NCBI RefSeq assembly: GCF_010093065.1 | Contig: NZ_CP048113.1 | Span: 248,001 to 312,000 of the forward strand | Length of the DNA: 64,000 nucleotides | Reading direction: 5' to 3' | Source of the DNA: Chitinophaga agri | GTDB lineage: Bacteria > Bacteroidota > Bacteroidia > Chitinophagales > Chitinophagaceae | Shown: piece by piece, positions 19,081 through 28,234 of the stretch | How positions within the stretch are numbered: the stretch's first letter is position 1 | Layout of the letters: every line of letters begins with the position of its first letter | The notes under the pieces: generated by a model | Databases searched by the model: none | Seen by the model: the letters and a program-made list of their open reading frames with translations, nothing else | What the model was told of the DNA's origin: nothing | Translations under genes and position numbers: made by a program

Positions 19081-22000
19081 ATGAAATATATTTTACTGTT
19101 ATTGCTGTCAGCCATGTGCCTGCCACTAATGGCGCAGCAGAAAACACTCAATGGTACTGTAAAAGACCTCAACGGGGTATTACCCGGAGCTGCGGTGGCG
19201 GAGAAAGGTGTGCCTGCCAACGGGGCTATTACAGATCCTGACGGCAGGTTTAAACTGACACTGAAAGGTCATTCCAATACGGTGATCGTGAAACTGATCG
19301 GGTTCACCAGCCAGGAAATCAATGTAACGGGCCTATCTACACTGGACGTTATACTACAGCCTTCCACGCAGGGACTGGATGAGGTGGTGGTGGTAGGCTT
19401 TACACAAGCCAGGCGTATCACCAATACCGGTGCAGTAAGTGGTATTACCGGCGCTGAGATCAGGAATGTGCCTACGGCCAATGTACAGAATACCCTGATG
19501 GGAAAGCTGCCCGGATTTGTATCACAGCAACGTTCCGGTCAGCCGGGAAGGGATGCGTCCGATTTCTTTATCCGTGGCGTGAGCTCGCTGAACAGTGAGG
19601 GAAACAAACCACTGATCATTGTAGATGATATTGAATATTCCTATGAGCAGCTGCAGCAGATCAATGTCAATGAAATAGAAAGTATCTCTATCCTGAAAGA
19701 TGCCTCTACCACAGCTATCTATGGCATCAAAGGTGCCAACGGCGTGCTGGTGGTAGCTACCCGCCGTGGTAAGAGCGGACGGCCACAGGTCAATGTGAGA
19801 GCGGAAACCGGTGTGCAGGCGCCTGTAAAGACGCCCAGACTATTAGACTCCTATAACACTGCTACACTGGTCAATGAAGCGTACAGGAACGATGGATTGA
19901 CACCGCTCTTCACGGATGCTGATCTTGAGCTGTTCAGGAACGGGAAAGACCCTTACGGCCATCCCAATATCAACTGGTATGAAACGGTCTTTAAGAAGTT
20001 AGCACAGCAGGCCAACAGTAACATTGATATCTCCGGTGGTACTGAAGCGGTGAAGTACTTTATCTCTGGTGGTTTTCTGACGCAGAATGGTTTGGTAAGA
20101 GACTTCTCTGATCCCCGTAATGAGGTAAACACTAACTATTTCTTTCGCCGTTATAACTTTCGCTCCAACCTGGATATGCGGGCAAATAAAACATTAACAC
20201 TGCGCCTTGACCTGACTGCCCGTTTCGGTGATATTAATGAGCCGCATGCGGCGAATGTTGTGTCGGAGGTCTATAACTTTGAAAAGATCCATCCTTATTC
20301 AGCGCCGATCATGAACCCGGACGGGAGTTATGCCTTCGCTGCGGATACGAAGGATAAGCTGCCGACTATTAACGCCAGGCTGGCTAACGGTGGGTATACC
20401 CGTAGCAAGCGCACTGATTTCAATGCATTATTCGGCGCTACCCAGCAGCTGGACTTTCTTACGAAAGGACTGTCGCTGACTGCCCGTGTGGCCTATGCCG
20501 GTGTTGAACTGTATTCCAGGAACCTGTTCCGCCCTGCTGAACCGCCATCATATCACTATAATCCTGAGGATGGCTCCTATACACTGGACCCAAGGGGGAA
20601 CTACCGTCTGCAGGCATACCGGGTCACCGGCAACACAGACCTGTATAGCCGTAACATCAATACCCAGGCTTTTTTGAATTACGACCGCTCTTTTGGCGAT
20701 CATACGTTCAACTCACTGGTATTATACAACAAGCAGAGTTATGCCTTTAAATCGGACGTTCCGGCCAATTTCCGGGGACTTTCCTTCAAGGCTGGCTACA
20801 ACTATAAGCAAAAGTATCTCCTCGATTTTAATGGCGCCTATAACGGCTCCGATCGTTTCCAGGCGAAGAAGCGGAACGGTTTCTTCCCCGCAGTGGGTGC
20901 TGGCTGGAACATCTCCCAGGAGTCTTTCTTTAAAGACCATAAATTACCTTTCAGTCTCCTGAAGCTGCGTGCCTCTTATGGCGTGGTGGGTTCTGACGTT
21001 ACATCGGGTAACCGTTACCTGTACCGGCAGGAGTACTATTACGGAGGCGGGTATTCCTTTGGTGAGAACAACTCCCAGCAACCATCTGTTTACGAAGGCG
21101 AACTGGGTAATATGGATGTATCCTGGGAGAAAGCCAGGAAGGCTGATATTGGTATTGACATGAACCTGTTCAAAGATAAGTTGTCTGTTACGGTCGACTA
21201 CTTCCATGATATCCGCTATGATCAGCTGGTACGCAAAGGGTCTGTGCCAGGAATGATCGGTATCGGGTTTAGTCCGACGAACGTCGCTAAAACGAGTAAC
21301 AAAGGTTTTGACGGACAGATCAACTACCGTGGCAGTATCCGCCGTGTGAACTTCAATACCAGCCTGGTATTCCAGCACTTTAAGAATAAAGTGTTGTTCA
21401 AGGATGAAGCACAGCCGGCCTATCCCTGGTTACGTGAAACCGGCAAGCCGATCGACCAGCCCTTCGGTTACACCTTCATCGGTTACTACACACCGGAAGA
21501 TGTTCAGAAGATCGCTGCCAATACACACGATAAACCAGCGACACCGCTCACGGAATATCCTATACAGGCCGGTGACCTGAAATACAAAGATCTGAACAAC
21601 GATGGGGTGATCGATAACAATGACCGGGGGGCCATTGGCCGTCCGAACCTGGCCAATACAGTCCTGGGGCTGACCCTGGGTGCAAACTACAAGGGATTTA
21701 GTATCAGTTTGCTGTTCCAGGGCGCTTTCGGATACAGCTTCAGTGTAGTAGGTACAGGTATTGAGACTTTCCAGAGTCAGTTTCAGCCCATTCACCAGGA
21801 GCGCTGGACACCTGCGCATGCAGATAATGCGGCATTCCCCCGCCTGACCAGCAATCCTACTACTGTGAACAGCGCCCGCACCTATATGTCCGATTTCTGG
21901 CTGATAGATGCCCGCTACGTACGACTGAAAACCATCGACATCGGTTACCAGTTGCCCAGCCGCTGGCTGCCACAGCGACTTAATAATGCGCGTCTCTACC

Positions 22001-22137
22001 TGAGCGCCTATAATTTCCTGACATGGACAAACTATAACAAATACCAGCAGGACCCTGAAGTGGTCAGCAATTCTGCCGGCGATGCATACATCAATCAGCG
22101 GGTCGTGAACCTGGGTGTGCAGATCGGATTTAAATAA
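19081..22137 (+). CDS. SusC/RagA TonB-dependent outer membrane transporter
   Basis: A 1018-residue SusC. Signal peptide (MKYILLLLLSAMCLPLMAQ), carboxypeptidase-D-like domain (TLNGTVKDLNGVLPGAAVAE) and then the linker EVVVVGFTQARR and plug with PLIIVDDIEYSYEQLQQI and SILKDASTTAIYGIKGANGV. The barrel ends NLGVQIGFK. No STN domain. It is followed after 29 bases by a truncated GH2 gene, so the original operon probably continued with a glycosidase. Confidence 0.93.
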   Translation: MKYILLLLLSAMCLPLMAQQKTLNGTVKDLNGVLPGAAVAEKGVPANGAITDPDGRFKLTLKGHSNTVIVKLIGFTSQEINVTGLSTLDVILQPSTQGLDEVVVVGFTQARRITNTGAVSGITGAEIRNVPTANVQNTLMGKLPGFVSQQRSGQPGRDASDFFIRGVSSLNSEGNKPLIIVDDIEYSYEQLQQINVNEIESISILKDASTTAIYGIKGANGVLVVATRRGKSGRPQVNVRAETGVQAPVKTPRLLDSYNTATLVNEAYRNDGLTPLFTDADLELFRNGKDPYGHPNINWYETVFKKLAQQANSNIDISGGTEAVKYFISGGFLTQNGLVRDFSDPRNEVNTNYFFRRYNFRSNLDMRANKTLTLRLDLTARFGDINEPHAANVVSEVYNFEKIHPYSAPIMNPDGSYAFAADTKDKLPTINARLANGGYTRSKRTDFNALFGATQQLDFLTKGLSLTARVAYAGVELYSRNLFRPAEPPSYHYNPEDGSYTLDPRGNYRLQAYRVTGNTDLYSRNINTQAFLNYDRSFGDHTFNSLVLYNKQSYAFKSDVPANFRGLSFKAGYNYKQKYLLDFNGAYNGSDRFQAKKRNGFFPAVGAGWNISQESFFKDHKLPFSLLKLRASYGVVGSDVTSGNRYLYRQEYYYGGGYSFGENNSQQPSVYEGELGNMDVSWEKARKADIGIDMNLFKDKLSVTVDYFHDIRYDQLVRKGSVPGMIGIGFSPTNVAKTSNKGFDGQINYRGSIRRVNFNTSLVFQHFKNKVLFKDEAQPAYPWLRETGKPIDQPFGYTFIGYYTPEDVQKIAANTHDKPATPLTEYPIQAGDLKYKDLNNDGVIDNNDRGAIGRPNLANTVLGLTLGANYKGFSISLLFQGAFGYSFSVVGTGIETFQSQFQPIHQERWTPAHADNAAFPRLTSNPTTVNSARTYMSDFWLIDARYVRLKTIDIGYQLPSRWLPQRLNNARLYLSAYNFLTWTNYNKYQQDPEVVSNSAGDAYINQRVVNLGVQIGFK

Positions 22138-22166
22138 TACAGTATTAACAGGAAGTTCAGATAATA

Positions 22167-22562
22167 ATGTTTCTATACAAAAGATGGGCGCTGTCAGCGG
22201 TCCTGGGTGTGTTATGCCTGACAGCAAGCGGACAGGAGAGGATCATGACCTTAAACAGCGGTAAAGGCGGTGTGGAGTGGAAGATTAAACCAGTAGCGGA
22301 TGTCAGTCCGGAGCCCGGCATACATACTTCCGGCTATAACGATCATGACTGGGTGAAAGGAGTGGCGCCGGGTACAGTCTTCGGCGCTTATGTGGCAGCC
22401 GGGCTGGAACAGGACCCTAACTATGCCGTTCATATTTACAAAGTAGATAAGGCAAAGTATGATCGTGACTTTTGGTATCTTGCTACTTTCCCTTTTGCGC
22501 GCCGTAAAGAAGGAGGTACCGTCTATCTTTGCGGCGTGCAAAATCGAAATAACATTAACTGA
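22167..22562 (+). pseudogene. 5' remnant of a GH2 family glycosidase (beta-mannosidase / exo-beta-glucosaminidase type)
   Basis: The 131-codon frame has a signal peptide (MFLYKRWALSAVLGVLCLTASGQ) and then WKIKPVADVSPEPG, a G-YNDHDWVKGVAPGTVFGAYV segment, and NIYKVDKAKYDRDFWYLATF-like sequence. This is the start of the N-terminal sugar-binding domain of GH2 enzymes of the exo-beta-glucosaminidase or mannosylglycoprotein endo-beta-mannosidase type, which run to about 850-900 residues. Similarity fades within GGTVYLCGVQNRNNIN and the frame stops at 22560. No barrel or catalytic Glu follows; the next frame is an unrelated gene 24 bases on. The gene therefore lost most of its body. Family assignment is from motif memory. 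Confidence 0.68.
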
Positions 22563-22585
22563 TGCTTTACTAAAAAGAACAACAA

Positions 22586-23062
22586 ATGGGGCATAACATC
22601 ACTGCTATCATTCTGAAAGGAAAATTTGATTCCGAACAGGTCAGCCATTTTGATCTGGTACCGGTTCCCCTCACTGCTGAGTTGACACTTTTTCATATTG
22701 ATACCGCCTATGTTGAGTACTGGCAATCACAGTTAGGCATGGAAGGGGAATTACCTGATATCGTTGATCCGGATTTCATGATTCCCCGGGAGATCGTACT
22801 GGCGGAGATCATGAAATTTATAACGGGTACGCTTGCACCACAGTATGCCATTATCAGAACGGATTATTTTGGAGGCACAGGATCACAGTATGCGAACGTA
22901 TTTATAGGCAGTCAAAATGTGGATCCTGGCATGCGGAAGATCAATCAGGCACTCAGGTACCTTGGCGTGGTTGCGGCGCCTGGCATGGATGAATTTGATA
23001 CAGTGGGGTTATCTGATATCCGTCGTATGCCTTCCTATCTGGAGAAATACTGGGATATGTAA
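22586..23062 (+). CDS. Conserved hypothetical protein, function unknown
   Basis: A 158-residue cytoplasmic protein without signal peptide or membrane segment. It begins MGHNITAIILKGKF and contains TLFHIDTAYVEYW, RTDYFGGTGSQYANVFIG and INQALRYLGVVAAPGMDEFDTVGL. The pattern (MGHN..AI.LKG, TDYFGG.GSQ, DEFD..GL) feels like a widespread uncharacterised family, but I cannot name it. It follows the GH2 remnant directly, so it may have been brought there by the deletion that removed that gene. Confidence 0.65.
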   Translation: MGHNITAIILKGKFDSEQVSHFDLVPVPLTAELTLFHIDTAYVEYWQSQLGMEGELPDIVDPDFMIPREIVLAEIMKFITGTLAPQYAIIRTDYFGGTGSQYANVFIGSQNVDPGMRKINQALRYLGVVAAPGMDEFDTVGLSDIRRMPSYLEKYWDM

Positions 23063-23092
23063 CAGGAATAGCCGTTTTGGTGTTATCGGCGC

Positions 23093-23551
23093 TTACCCGT
23101 CAACATGCATCTCTGTAATCTCGTTGTTCCTGAACCTGAAAGTCAGCGTATGATTGCCGTCGTGAATAGTTGTAAAAGATAATGACCAGACATCATCTAT
23201 TGTATCAAAGGCGGGAATATCCAGGAAGTCAGGTATAAATTCTGCCTTAAAATCCTGCACCGTAAAATGCTGCTTCCATTTGCGGAACTCACTTTCAATC
23301 CTTGTCTGCATGTGCGGAACATACCTGTCATACTGCTGCTGAAGGGTTGTGAAGAATTTTTTTTGCGAAAGGGTAGGCGTGGGTGAAAATGATCCGATGA
23401 GGATGCCTATCTCACCATTGGCCGGCCCGAAGAACGTATTTCCTTCAAACATATAATAACCGTCTTTCCCTTCATCGACGACGCGCAGTGCACCGAAAAG
23501 ATCATCCTGTATAACCGGTGGTTTTTTAAACAAAAAGCTGAATAATCCCAT
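23093..23551 (-). CDS. Hypothetical protein, function unknown
   Basis: A 152-residue soluble protein starting MGLFSFLFKKPPVIQDDLFG, with FFGPANGEIGILIGS and a C-terminal DDVWSLSFTTIHDGNHTLTF part. Small single-domain proteins with this kind of start (MGLF.FLFKK..VIQDD.FG) occur among uncharacterised bacterial proteins, including immunity-like ones; no toxin is visible nearby, so that role is not claimed. It converges on the gene at 22586 with a 30-base gap. Confidence 0.6.
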   Translation of the reverse strand: MGLFSFLFKKPPVIQDDLFGALRVVDEGKDGYYMFEGNTFFGPANGEIGILIGSFSPTPTLSQKKFFTTLQQQYDRYVPHMQTRIESEFRKWKQHFTVQDFKAEFIPDFLDIPAFDTIDDVWSLSFTTIHDGNHTLTFRFRNNEITEMHVDG

Positions 23552-23611
23552 ATTGATGTCCTTTGTAATACGGGGTAAATATATAACTTATTTTATGTGG
23601 AGGCATGCCGC

Positions 23612-24508
23612 CTATGGCAGATAAAAATAAGGCTGGTATAATGTGCCTGCCAGCCTGACAACTTCACTATGTAACGTCTTCAGGTACATGACATTCTTTG
23701 GCAACGTATCTTTCTCCGCACATAAGATCTGTTCTACTCTCTCTTTAAGCTGTGCCGGTACTTTAGCTGCGCCTGTCAGTTCGGTAATAGCACGTTTGTC
23801 GCCTATCGGATACCGTTCATTCAGGGCAAATAATGCAGTAATAATATCTTTCACTGCTCTTGTCAGGCATCCGATCGTATTATATACATCACCTTTGATT
23901 GCTGCATGGCTTGCATGCCAGATAGTGAATTCCGCTGACCATAGTGATTGGCGGACGACAGTCGCTTTGAGTGCTGACGGATAGTTGGCTACTTCCTTTT
24001 TTAATGAGGGTATGATGTTGCTGACATCCCATAGCGGCACGCAACACTGCGTTTCGGCAAGATAGATCACAGAAGAAAATCCATAGGGAGGTTGTTGTTC
24101 GAAATTACTTTCCCATTGGCCGGCCTTCGCTTTTTCGATGGTCTGTCTGATCTGTTCGATATTCTTATACAACAGGTCTACTCTGCCGGCACGTGTCTCG
24201 ATCCAGGCGCCACCATTTACCCAGGGGCCCCATTCATAGAAGCCAGTAACAGTAGGTGGTGCCGCCGCAAATAACATGGCCACTTCACGTATCCGTTCAA
24301 TATCAAAAGGGGCGTTGGTATAATAATAAATGCCGATATCCATATCAGAGTTGGCTAATGCTGCACGCTGGGCATAGGACCCGCCCAGTACGATCGCTGC
24401 TACTCCTTCAATATTGGCCAGTGCTCCTGTGACTGCTTCCAGCAATTGTAGTTTTTGTAATGGTAGCTGGATGCCTGCTGAATCAAGCTGTTCTCTGATC
24501 GTTGCCAT
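23612..24508 (-). CDS. Nucleotidyltransferase-fold protein (aminoglycoside adenylyltransferase-like superfamily)
   Basis: A 298-residue protein. VLGGSYAQRAALANSDMDIG is the pol-beta type nucleotidyltransferase motif GS-x9-DxD with both metal-binding Asp. A third acidic position fits GRVDLLY about 80 residues later. The C-terminal half is helical (TIWHASHAAIKGDVYNTIGC) as in DUF4037/KNTase-like proteins. Substrate is unknown; resistance activity should not be assumed. Its upstream region (24509-24609) holds a 29-codon frame on the same strand. Confidence 0.8.
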   Translation of the reverse strand: MATIREQLDSAGIQLPLQKLQLLEAVTGALANIEGVAAIVLGGSYAQRAALANSDMDIGIYYYTNAPFDIERIREVAMLFAAAPPTVTGFYEWGPWVNGGAWIETRAGRVDLLYKNIEQIRQTIEKAKAGQWESNFEQQPPYGFSSVIYLAETQCCVPLWDVSNIIPSLKKEVANYPSALKATVVRQSLWSAEFTIWHASHAAIKGDVYNTIGCLTRAVKDIITALFALNERYPIGDKRAITELTGAAKVPAQLKERVEQILCAEKDTLPKNVMYLKTLHSEVVRLAGTLYQPYFYLP

Positions 24509-24895
24509 AATGGTGGTTGTTATTTTTTTCCTAAAGGCTTATTATTGAGTAGTACATTATCAAATGTCACATCTGTATAGCTAGCAATAAGTTTTTCATG
24601 TGGTGTCATTTATCCGGATCGTGAATATAAGGTATCATGTGCCGTTAAGCGCACTTTTTCCATCATATCATAAATATCTTTTTTAATTTACTTTGTTTGT
24701 AGATTGAGAACTAGCAGGTTATTTTATTAAAGTGCACATTACTGTTAAGTAGACCTCCAACCGGCATGCGCTGCTTGCATTTTCGCGATCTGAACCGCGC
24801 TTTCTCATTTTGACTACAAGATGTCTCAATCCGGCTACGTCGAAGAAATAACCCTGCGTTACCTTTGTAGCAAAACTTTCATTTAAATTTGCAGT
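24509..24895. other. Intergenic region between divergent genes
   Basis: A 387-base AT-rich spacer between the nucleotidyltransferase (minus) and the AraC gene (plus). On the minus strand a 29-codon frame, 24609 down to 24520 (begins MTPHEKLIASY, ends NNKPLGKK), reads like protein sequence and could be the N-terminal stub of a lost gene or a leader peptide; this is weak. A promoter -7 box for the AraC gene is listed separately. Nothing else was recognised. Confidence 0.4.
24860..24867 (+). promoter_or_regulatory. Putative -7 promoter box (TACCTTTG)
   Basis: An exact match to the Bacteroidota consensus TAnnTTTG, 28 bases before the AraC start codon, implying a short leader. No clear TTG -33 box was found at the usual distance, so this is a candidate only. 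Confidence 0.45.
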
Positions 24896-25810
24896 ATGAA
24901 GAAGGATAAGCGGTTGCCGCAGCAGTTTGAGTCATTATCGGATGTGCATAGCGCCTTTGGGTTACCCAAACCGCTGCATCCCCTGATCAGTTTCTTTGAT
25001 CTCAGGGATGTAAATATCCGCAAGGGATCATTGGCGGATAGTTTTGTACTGGATTACTATAATATTTCCTTTAAGATATTTGCGTGCGGGAAGGCCAGGT
25101 ACGGGCAGCATTACTATGACTTTGGTGAAGGGGGGATGGTATTCTCTGCACCCAGGCAGGTATTGGAAACCCCTCCGGAAAGTGGCGTGGCAGGTCATAT
25201 GTTGCTGATCCATCCTGATTTCCTGTTATCCTATTCTCTGGCCAGAAAAATTAAGCAATACGGTTTCTTTTCGTATGATACCAATGAAGCCCTGCATCTT
25301 TCTGATAAGGAAAAAGAAACCATTTTTTCTATCTTCCGCATCATTGATGAAGAACTGAAAAGCAGAATAGATGAATTCAGTCATGATGTGATCATCTCTC
25401 AGATAGAGCTGTTATTGAATTACTGCAGTCGTTTCTACAAAAGACAGTTCCTCACCCGAAAGACTGTCAGCTCTGACCTTTTGCAAAAACTGGAAGCGTT
25501 GCTGGAAGATTATTTCAATAACAGTAAGTCATTGCAGCAGGGACTACCTTCTGTGCAATACCTTGCGGGGGAACTGAACATATCCGCCGCTTATTTAAGC
25601 GATATGCTTCGCTCGCTTACCGGGCAGAGTGCACAGCAGCACATTCATAATAAGCTCATTGAAAAGGCAAAAGAACGCCTGTCCACTACTGAAGAATCAG
25701 TCAGCGAGATCGCCTATGCACTGGGATTTGAGCATCCCCAGTCATTCAGTAAGCTGTTTAAAACCAAGACGAATCTTTCGCCGCTGGAATTTCGGCAGTC
25801 CTTTAACTGA
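24896..25810 (+). CDS. AraC family transcriptional regulator
   Basis: A 304-residue regulator. The N-terminal half is a cupin-like sensing domain (SLADSFVLDYYNISFKIF ... YDFGEGGMVFSAP). The C-terminal 100 residues hold the two helix-turn-helix units: VQYLAGELNISAAYLSDMLR and then SVSEIAYALGFEHPQSFSKL with the closing LSPLEFRQ. It converges on a GNAT gene with a 10-base gap, and no regulated neighbour is evident. The effector is unknown. Confidence 0.9.
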   Translation: MKKDKRLPQQFESLSDVHSAFGLPKPLHPLISFFDLRDVNIRKGSLADSFVLDYYNISFKIFACGKARYGQHYYDFGEGGMVFSAPRQVLETPPESGVAGHMLLIHPDFLLSYSLARKIKQYGFFSYDTNEALHLSDKEKETIFSIFRIIDEELKSRIDEFSHDVIISQIELLLNYCSRFYKRQFLTRKTVSSDLLQKLEALLEDYFNNSKSLQQGLPSVQYLAGELNISAAYLSDMLRSLTGQSAQQHIHNKLIEKAKERLSTTEESVSEIAYALGFEHPQSFSKLFKTKTNLSPLEFRQSFN

Positions 25811-25820
25811 TCTATGTTAT

Positions 25821-26252
25821 TTATGGGAGCTCCAACATGAGAATAGGGTAGGGCCGCCCGGTGCTATCCAGCTCCGTCCTGCCTGTCACTACAAATCCCA
25901 GGTGCTGGTAGAAGCCAAGCGCAGCTTCATTCTGTTCATTTACATCTACCCGCCGGATATGCTTTTCGTCGATGGCATATTGCATCAGCAGTGTACCTAA
26001 TCCCTTTCCGCTGGCGGCAGGATGGATGAACAGCGCCTGTACCATGCCATCGCCGATGCCCATGAAACCAGCGATGTTGTCATCATGGTTAATACAATAG
26101 ACCTCCATAGCAGGCAGATAGGTACCCACCATCTTTTTAAAGTAAAGCAGGTCGGAGGGTGTTAAAAAATGGTGGGTGGCACGCACAGCGGCTTCCCATA
26201 TAGAGATGAGTTGCGGGTAATGGGCCGGAGACGGCTGGTAGATGTCGGGCAT
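25821..26252 (-). CDS. GNAT family N-acetyltransferase
   Basis: A 143-residue GNAT domain protein. The acetyl-CoA loop reads VQALFIHPAASGKGLGTLLM (R/Q-x-x-G-x-G/A motif as SGKGLG), and the C-terminal motif NEQNEAALGFYQHLGFVVTG is typical. Substrate is unknown. The gene ends head-to-head with the AraC gene. Confidence 0.88.
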   Translation of the reverse strand: MPDIYQPSPAHYPQLISIWEAAVRATHHFLTPSDLLYFKKMVGTYLPAMEVYCINHDDNIAGFMGIGDGMVQALFIHPAASGKGLGTLLMQYAIDEKHIRRVDVNEQNEAALGFYQHLGFVVTGRTELDSTGRPYPILMLELP

Positions 26253-26310
26253 ACAATTGTTTTCGAACTTTACAGGTATAGATGTATATAAACGGAGGGC
26301 AGCTTATTTA

Positions 26311-27156
26311 TCAAACGCCCTGGTGCTGCTTCCGGTATGAACTGGGGTTCATGCCCCGGTGCTTTTTAAAGATCCTGTTCAGATGGCTTTTGTCCGTGAA
26401 CCCAAATTCGTCTGCTACCTCATTGATGCGCATGTTACTATGCAAAAGTCTGTTCTCGATCAGTTTTAACTTGTAATGCAGGATGTATTGCTGCATGGAT
26501 TCCCGGGCATGTTTCCGGAAAAAGTTACTCAGGTAACTTTCAGAAAGGCCGACATGTTTACCTATTTCATCCGCTTTTAGTTTGTCGGGTGAATAGATGT
26601 TTGACTGAATATATTCAAGGATATCTATCAGCTTCTGATCGGTTGATTCACTGACAGTTTCGGGAAAGCGTTCATGTATGTTCCTTGCCACCAGGATCAA
26701 TAATGTATTTACCAGGGATGTAATGAGATCTTTATGAAATTCATCCTTTTTTAAATGTTCAGTTATCAGGATCTGTATCAGCTGCCTGGCAGCGGTTTTA
26801 TCGTCTTCTGTTTTCAGGATACAGCCGGGTTCATGCCGGGCATTTTCAAGTATGGTCTCCAGCCGTTCAGAGAGCTTGTTCCCCGCTTTGGCGCCACTTA
26901 TAAAACTGGTGTTGAGCCGGATAAAGAAAAACTGCGTAGGCGTCTCTATTTTGAATATATGGGCATCGTTCGGCGCGACCACGAAAAGGTGACCGGGTTT
27001 ATAAGACACTTCTACCTCGTTGATACATTGTTTGCCGGTGCCGGAGACAACATACACCAGTTCAAAGAAAGTATGCGAATGGGCACCTCTCGGGCATTCA
27101 TCAGGTACTTCTTTCAGTACCAGTTCAAATGGTTCCCTTAAATGATCTTTCTGCAT
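26311..27156 (-). CDS. AraC family transcriptional regulator with cupin domain
   Basis: A 281-residue regulator. The frame is open much further (to 27771) but that part overlaps the opposite-strand oxidoreductase and is low-complexity antisense; ATG at 27156 (MQKDHLREPF) is the sensible start. N-terminal cupin: RGAHSHTFFELVYVVSGTG with His residues, and YKPGHLFVVAPNDAHIF. C-terminal HTH pair: KADEIGKHVGLSESYLSNFF and RINEVADEFGFTDKSHLNRI, ending MNPSSYRKQ. It is divergent from the MDR oxidoreductase with 94 bases between start codons, so it probably regulates that gene (inference). Confidence 0.88.
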   Translation of the reverse strand: MQKDHLREPFELVLKEVPDECPRGAHSHTFFELVYVVSGTGKQCINEVEVSYKPGHLFVVAPNDAHIFKIETPTQFFFIRLNTSFISGAKAGNKLSERLETILENARHEPGCILKTEDDKTAARQLIQILITEHLKKDEFHKDLITSLVNTLLILVARNIHERFPETVSESTDQKLIDILEYIQSNIYSPDKLKADEIGKHVGLSESYLSNFFRKHARESMQQYILHYKLKLIENRLLHSNMRINEVADEFGFTDKSHLNRIFKKHRGMNPSSYRKQHQGV

Positions 27157-27250
27157 GTCGTAAAAGTACACCTTTTCAGTGTGAAATGACAACCGTTGAT
27201 ATACCCTATTGTCGGAGCTTTGTATTCGAAAAACAATAAATCTGTACACA

Positions 27251-28234
27251 ATGAAAGCGTTATTATTAGAGCAGTACAATACTCCGTTTAAACTGACAGA
27301 AGTAGCGAAACCTGTACCTGGAAAAGGAGAAGTATTGGTAAAGATAGCGGCCAGCGGTGTCAATCCGCTGGACCTGAAGATAAAGGCTGGTGCTGCGGGC
27401 CATGCCCAGACGAAGCTACCGGCCATTCTGGGTATAGACCTGGCAGGCACCGTTGAGGCACTGGGCGAGGGGGTAACCGGTTTCAAACCTGGTGATGCCG
27501 TATATGGTATGACGGGCGGTATCGCTGGTATTCCTGGTTCACTGGCGGAGTATGCCGCAGTGGATGCCAGGTTGATCGCGCATAAGCCCTCCAATATTTC
27601 TTTTAAAGAGGCGGCGGCGTTACCGCTTATTTTTATCACCGCATGGGAAGGATTGGTGGACAAGGCGCACGTGAAGGAGAATGATACCGTGCTGGTACAG
27701 GGAGGCGCTGGTGGCGTAGGGCATATTGCCGTGCAGCTGGCGAAGGCATATGGTGCGCAGGTATTTGCCACCGCATCAGCCGGTGATGCAGATTATATAA
27801 CGCAGCTTGGCGCGACCCCGATAGATTATAAGGTTTACGACGCAGACCGGTGTGTAAGGGAGTATAGTGATGGGAAGGGTTTTGATATTGTTTACGACAC
27901 TGTTGGTGGCAGCAGTATCGATGAGTCATTTCTGGCGGCAAAGCGATATACAGGGCATGTATTGACGATACTTGGCTGGGGAACGCATAGCCTGGCTCCC
28001 CTATCTTTTCGCAGTGGTACCTATTCAGGCGTATTTACGCTTTATCCGCTGATATCCGGTGAGTACCGGGAACATCATGGAGCTATCCTGAAAGAGGCAA
28101 CAAAGCTGATCGAAGCGGGTAAAATTAAGCCACTGGTTGATCCGGCAGACTATTCACCTGAAACGATCGCTGAGGCCTATAGCGCCATTGAGAACCGTAC
28201 TAACAGGGGCAAAGTGGTAGTAACGATCAGTTAG
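27251..28234 (+). CDS. MDR-superfamily NADP-dependent oxidoreductase (quinone oxidoreductase-like)
   Basis: A 327-residue medium-chain dehydrogenase/reductase. Start ATG 27251 (MKALLLEQYNTPF) matches the family N-terminus; the upstream in-frame start at 27209 lies in the promoter region. GroES-like domain with ILGIDLAGTVEALGEGV, then the nucleotide-binding loop VLVQGGAGGVGHIAVQLAK (GxGxxG type). The structural-zinc Cys cluster is absent, as in zeta-crystallin-like quinone reductases. Divergent from an AraC regulator, suggesting substrate-induced expression. Confidence 0.9.
   Translation: MKALLLEQYNTPFKLTEVAKPVPGKGEVLVKIAASGVNPLDLKIKAGAAGHAQTKLPAILGIDLAGTVEALGEGVTGFKPGDAVYGMTGGIAGIPGSLAEYAAVDARLIAHKPSNISFKEAAALPLIFITAWEGLVDKAHVKENDTVLVQGGAGGVGHIAVQLAKAYGAQVFATASAGDADYITQLGATPIDYKVYDADRCVREYSDGKGFDIVYDTVGGSSIDESFLAAKRYTGHVLTILGWGTHSLAPLSFRSGTYSGVFTLYPLISGEYREHHGAILKEATKLIEAGKIKPLVDPADYSPETIAEAYSAIENRTNRGKVVVTIS

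Noticed and set aside
23093..23551. Polymorphic-toxin immunity gene
   Set aside because: No toxin or secretion-linked gene nearby; resemblance is too vague.
23612..24508. Antibiotic-resistance adenylyltransferase
   Set aside because: Only the general nucleotidyltransferase motif is present; specific ANT family features were not recognised.
27157..27771. Long 5' extension of the minus-strand AraC frame
   Set aside because: It lies antisense to the oxidoreductase, is rich in Ser/Pro/Ala and has no domain; the real start is 27156.
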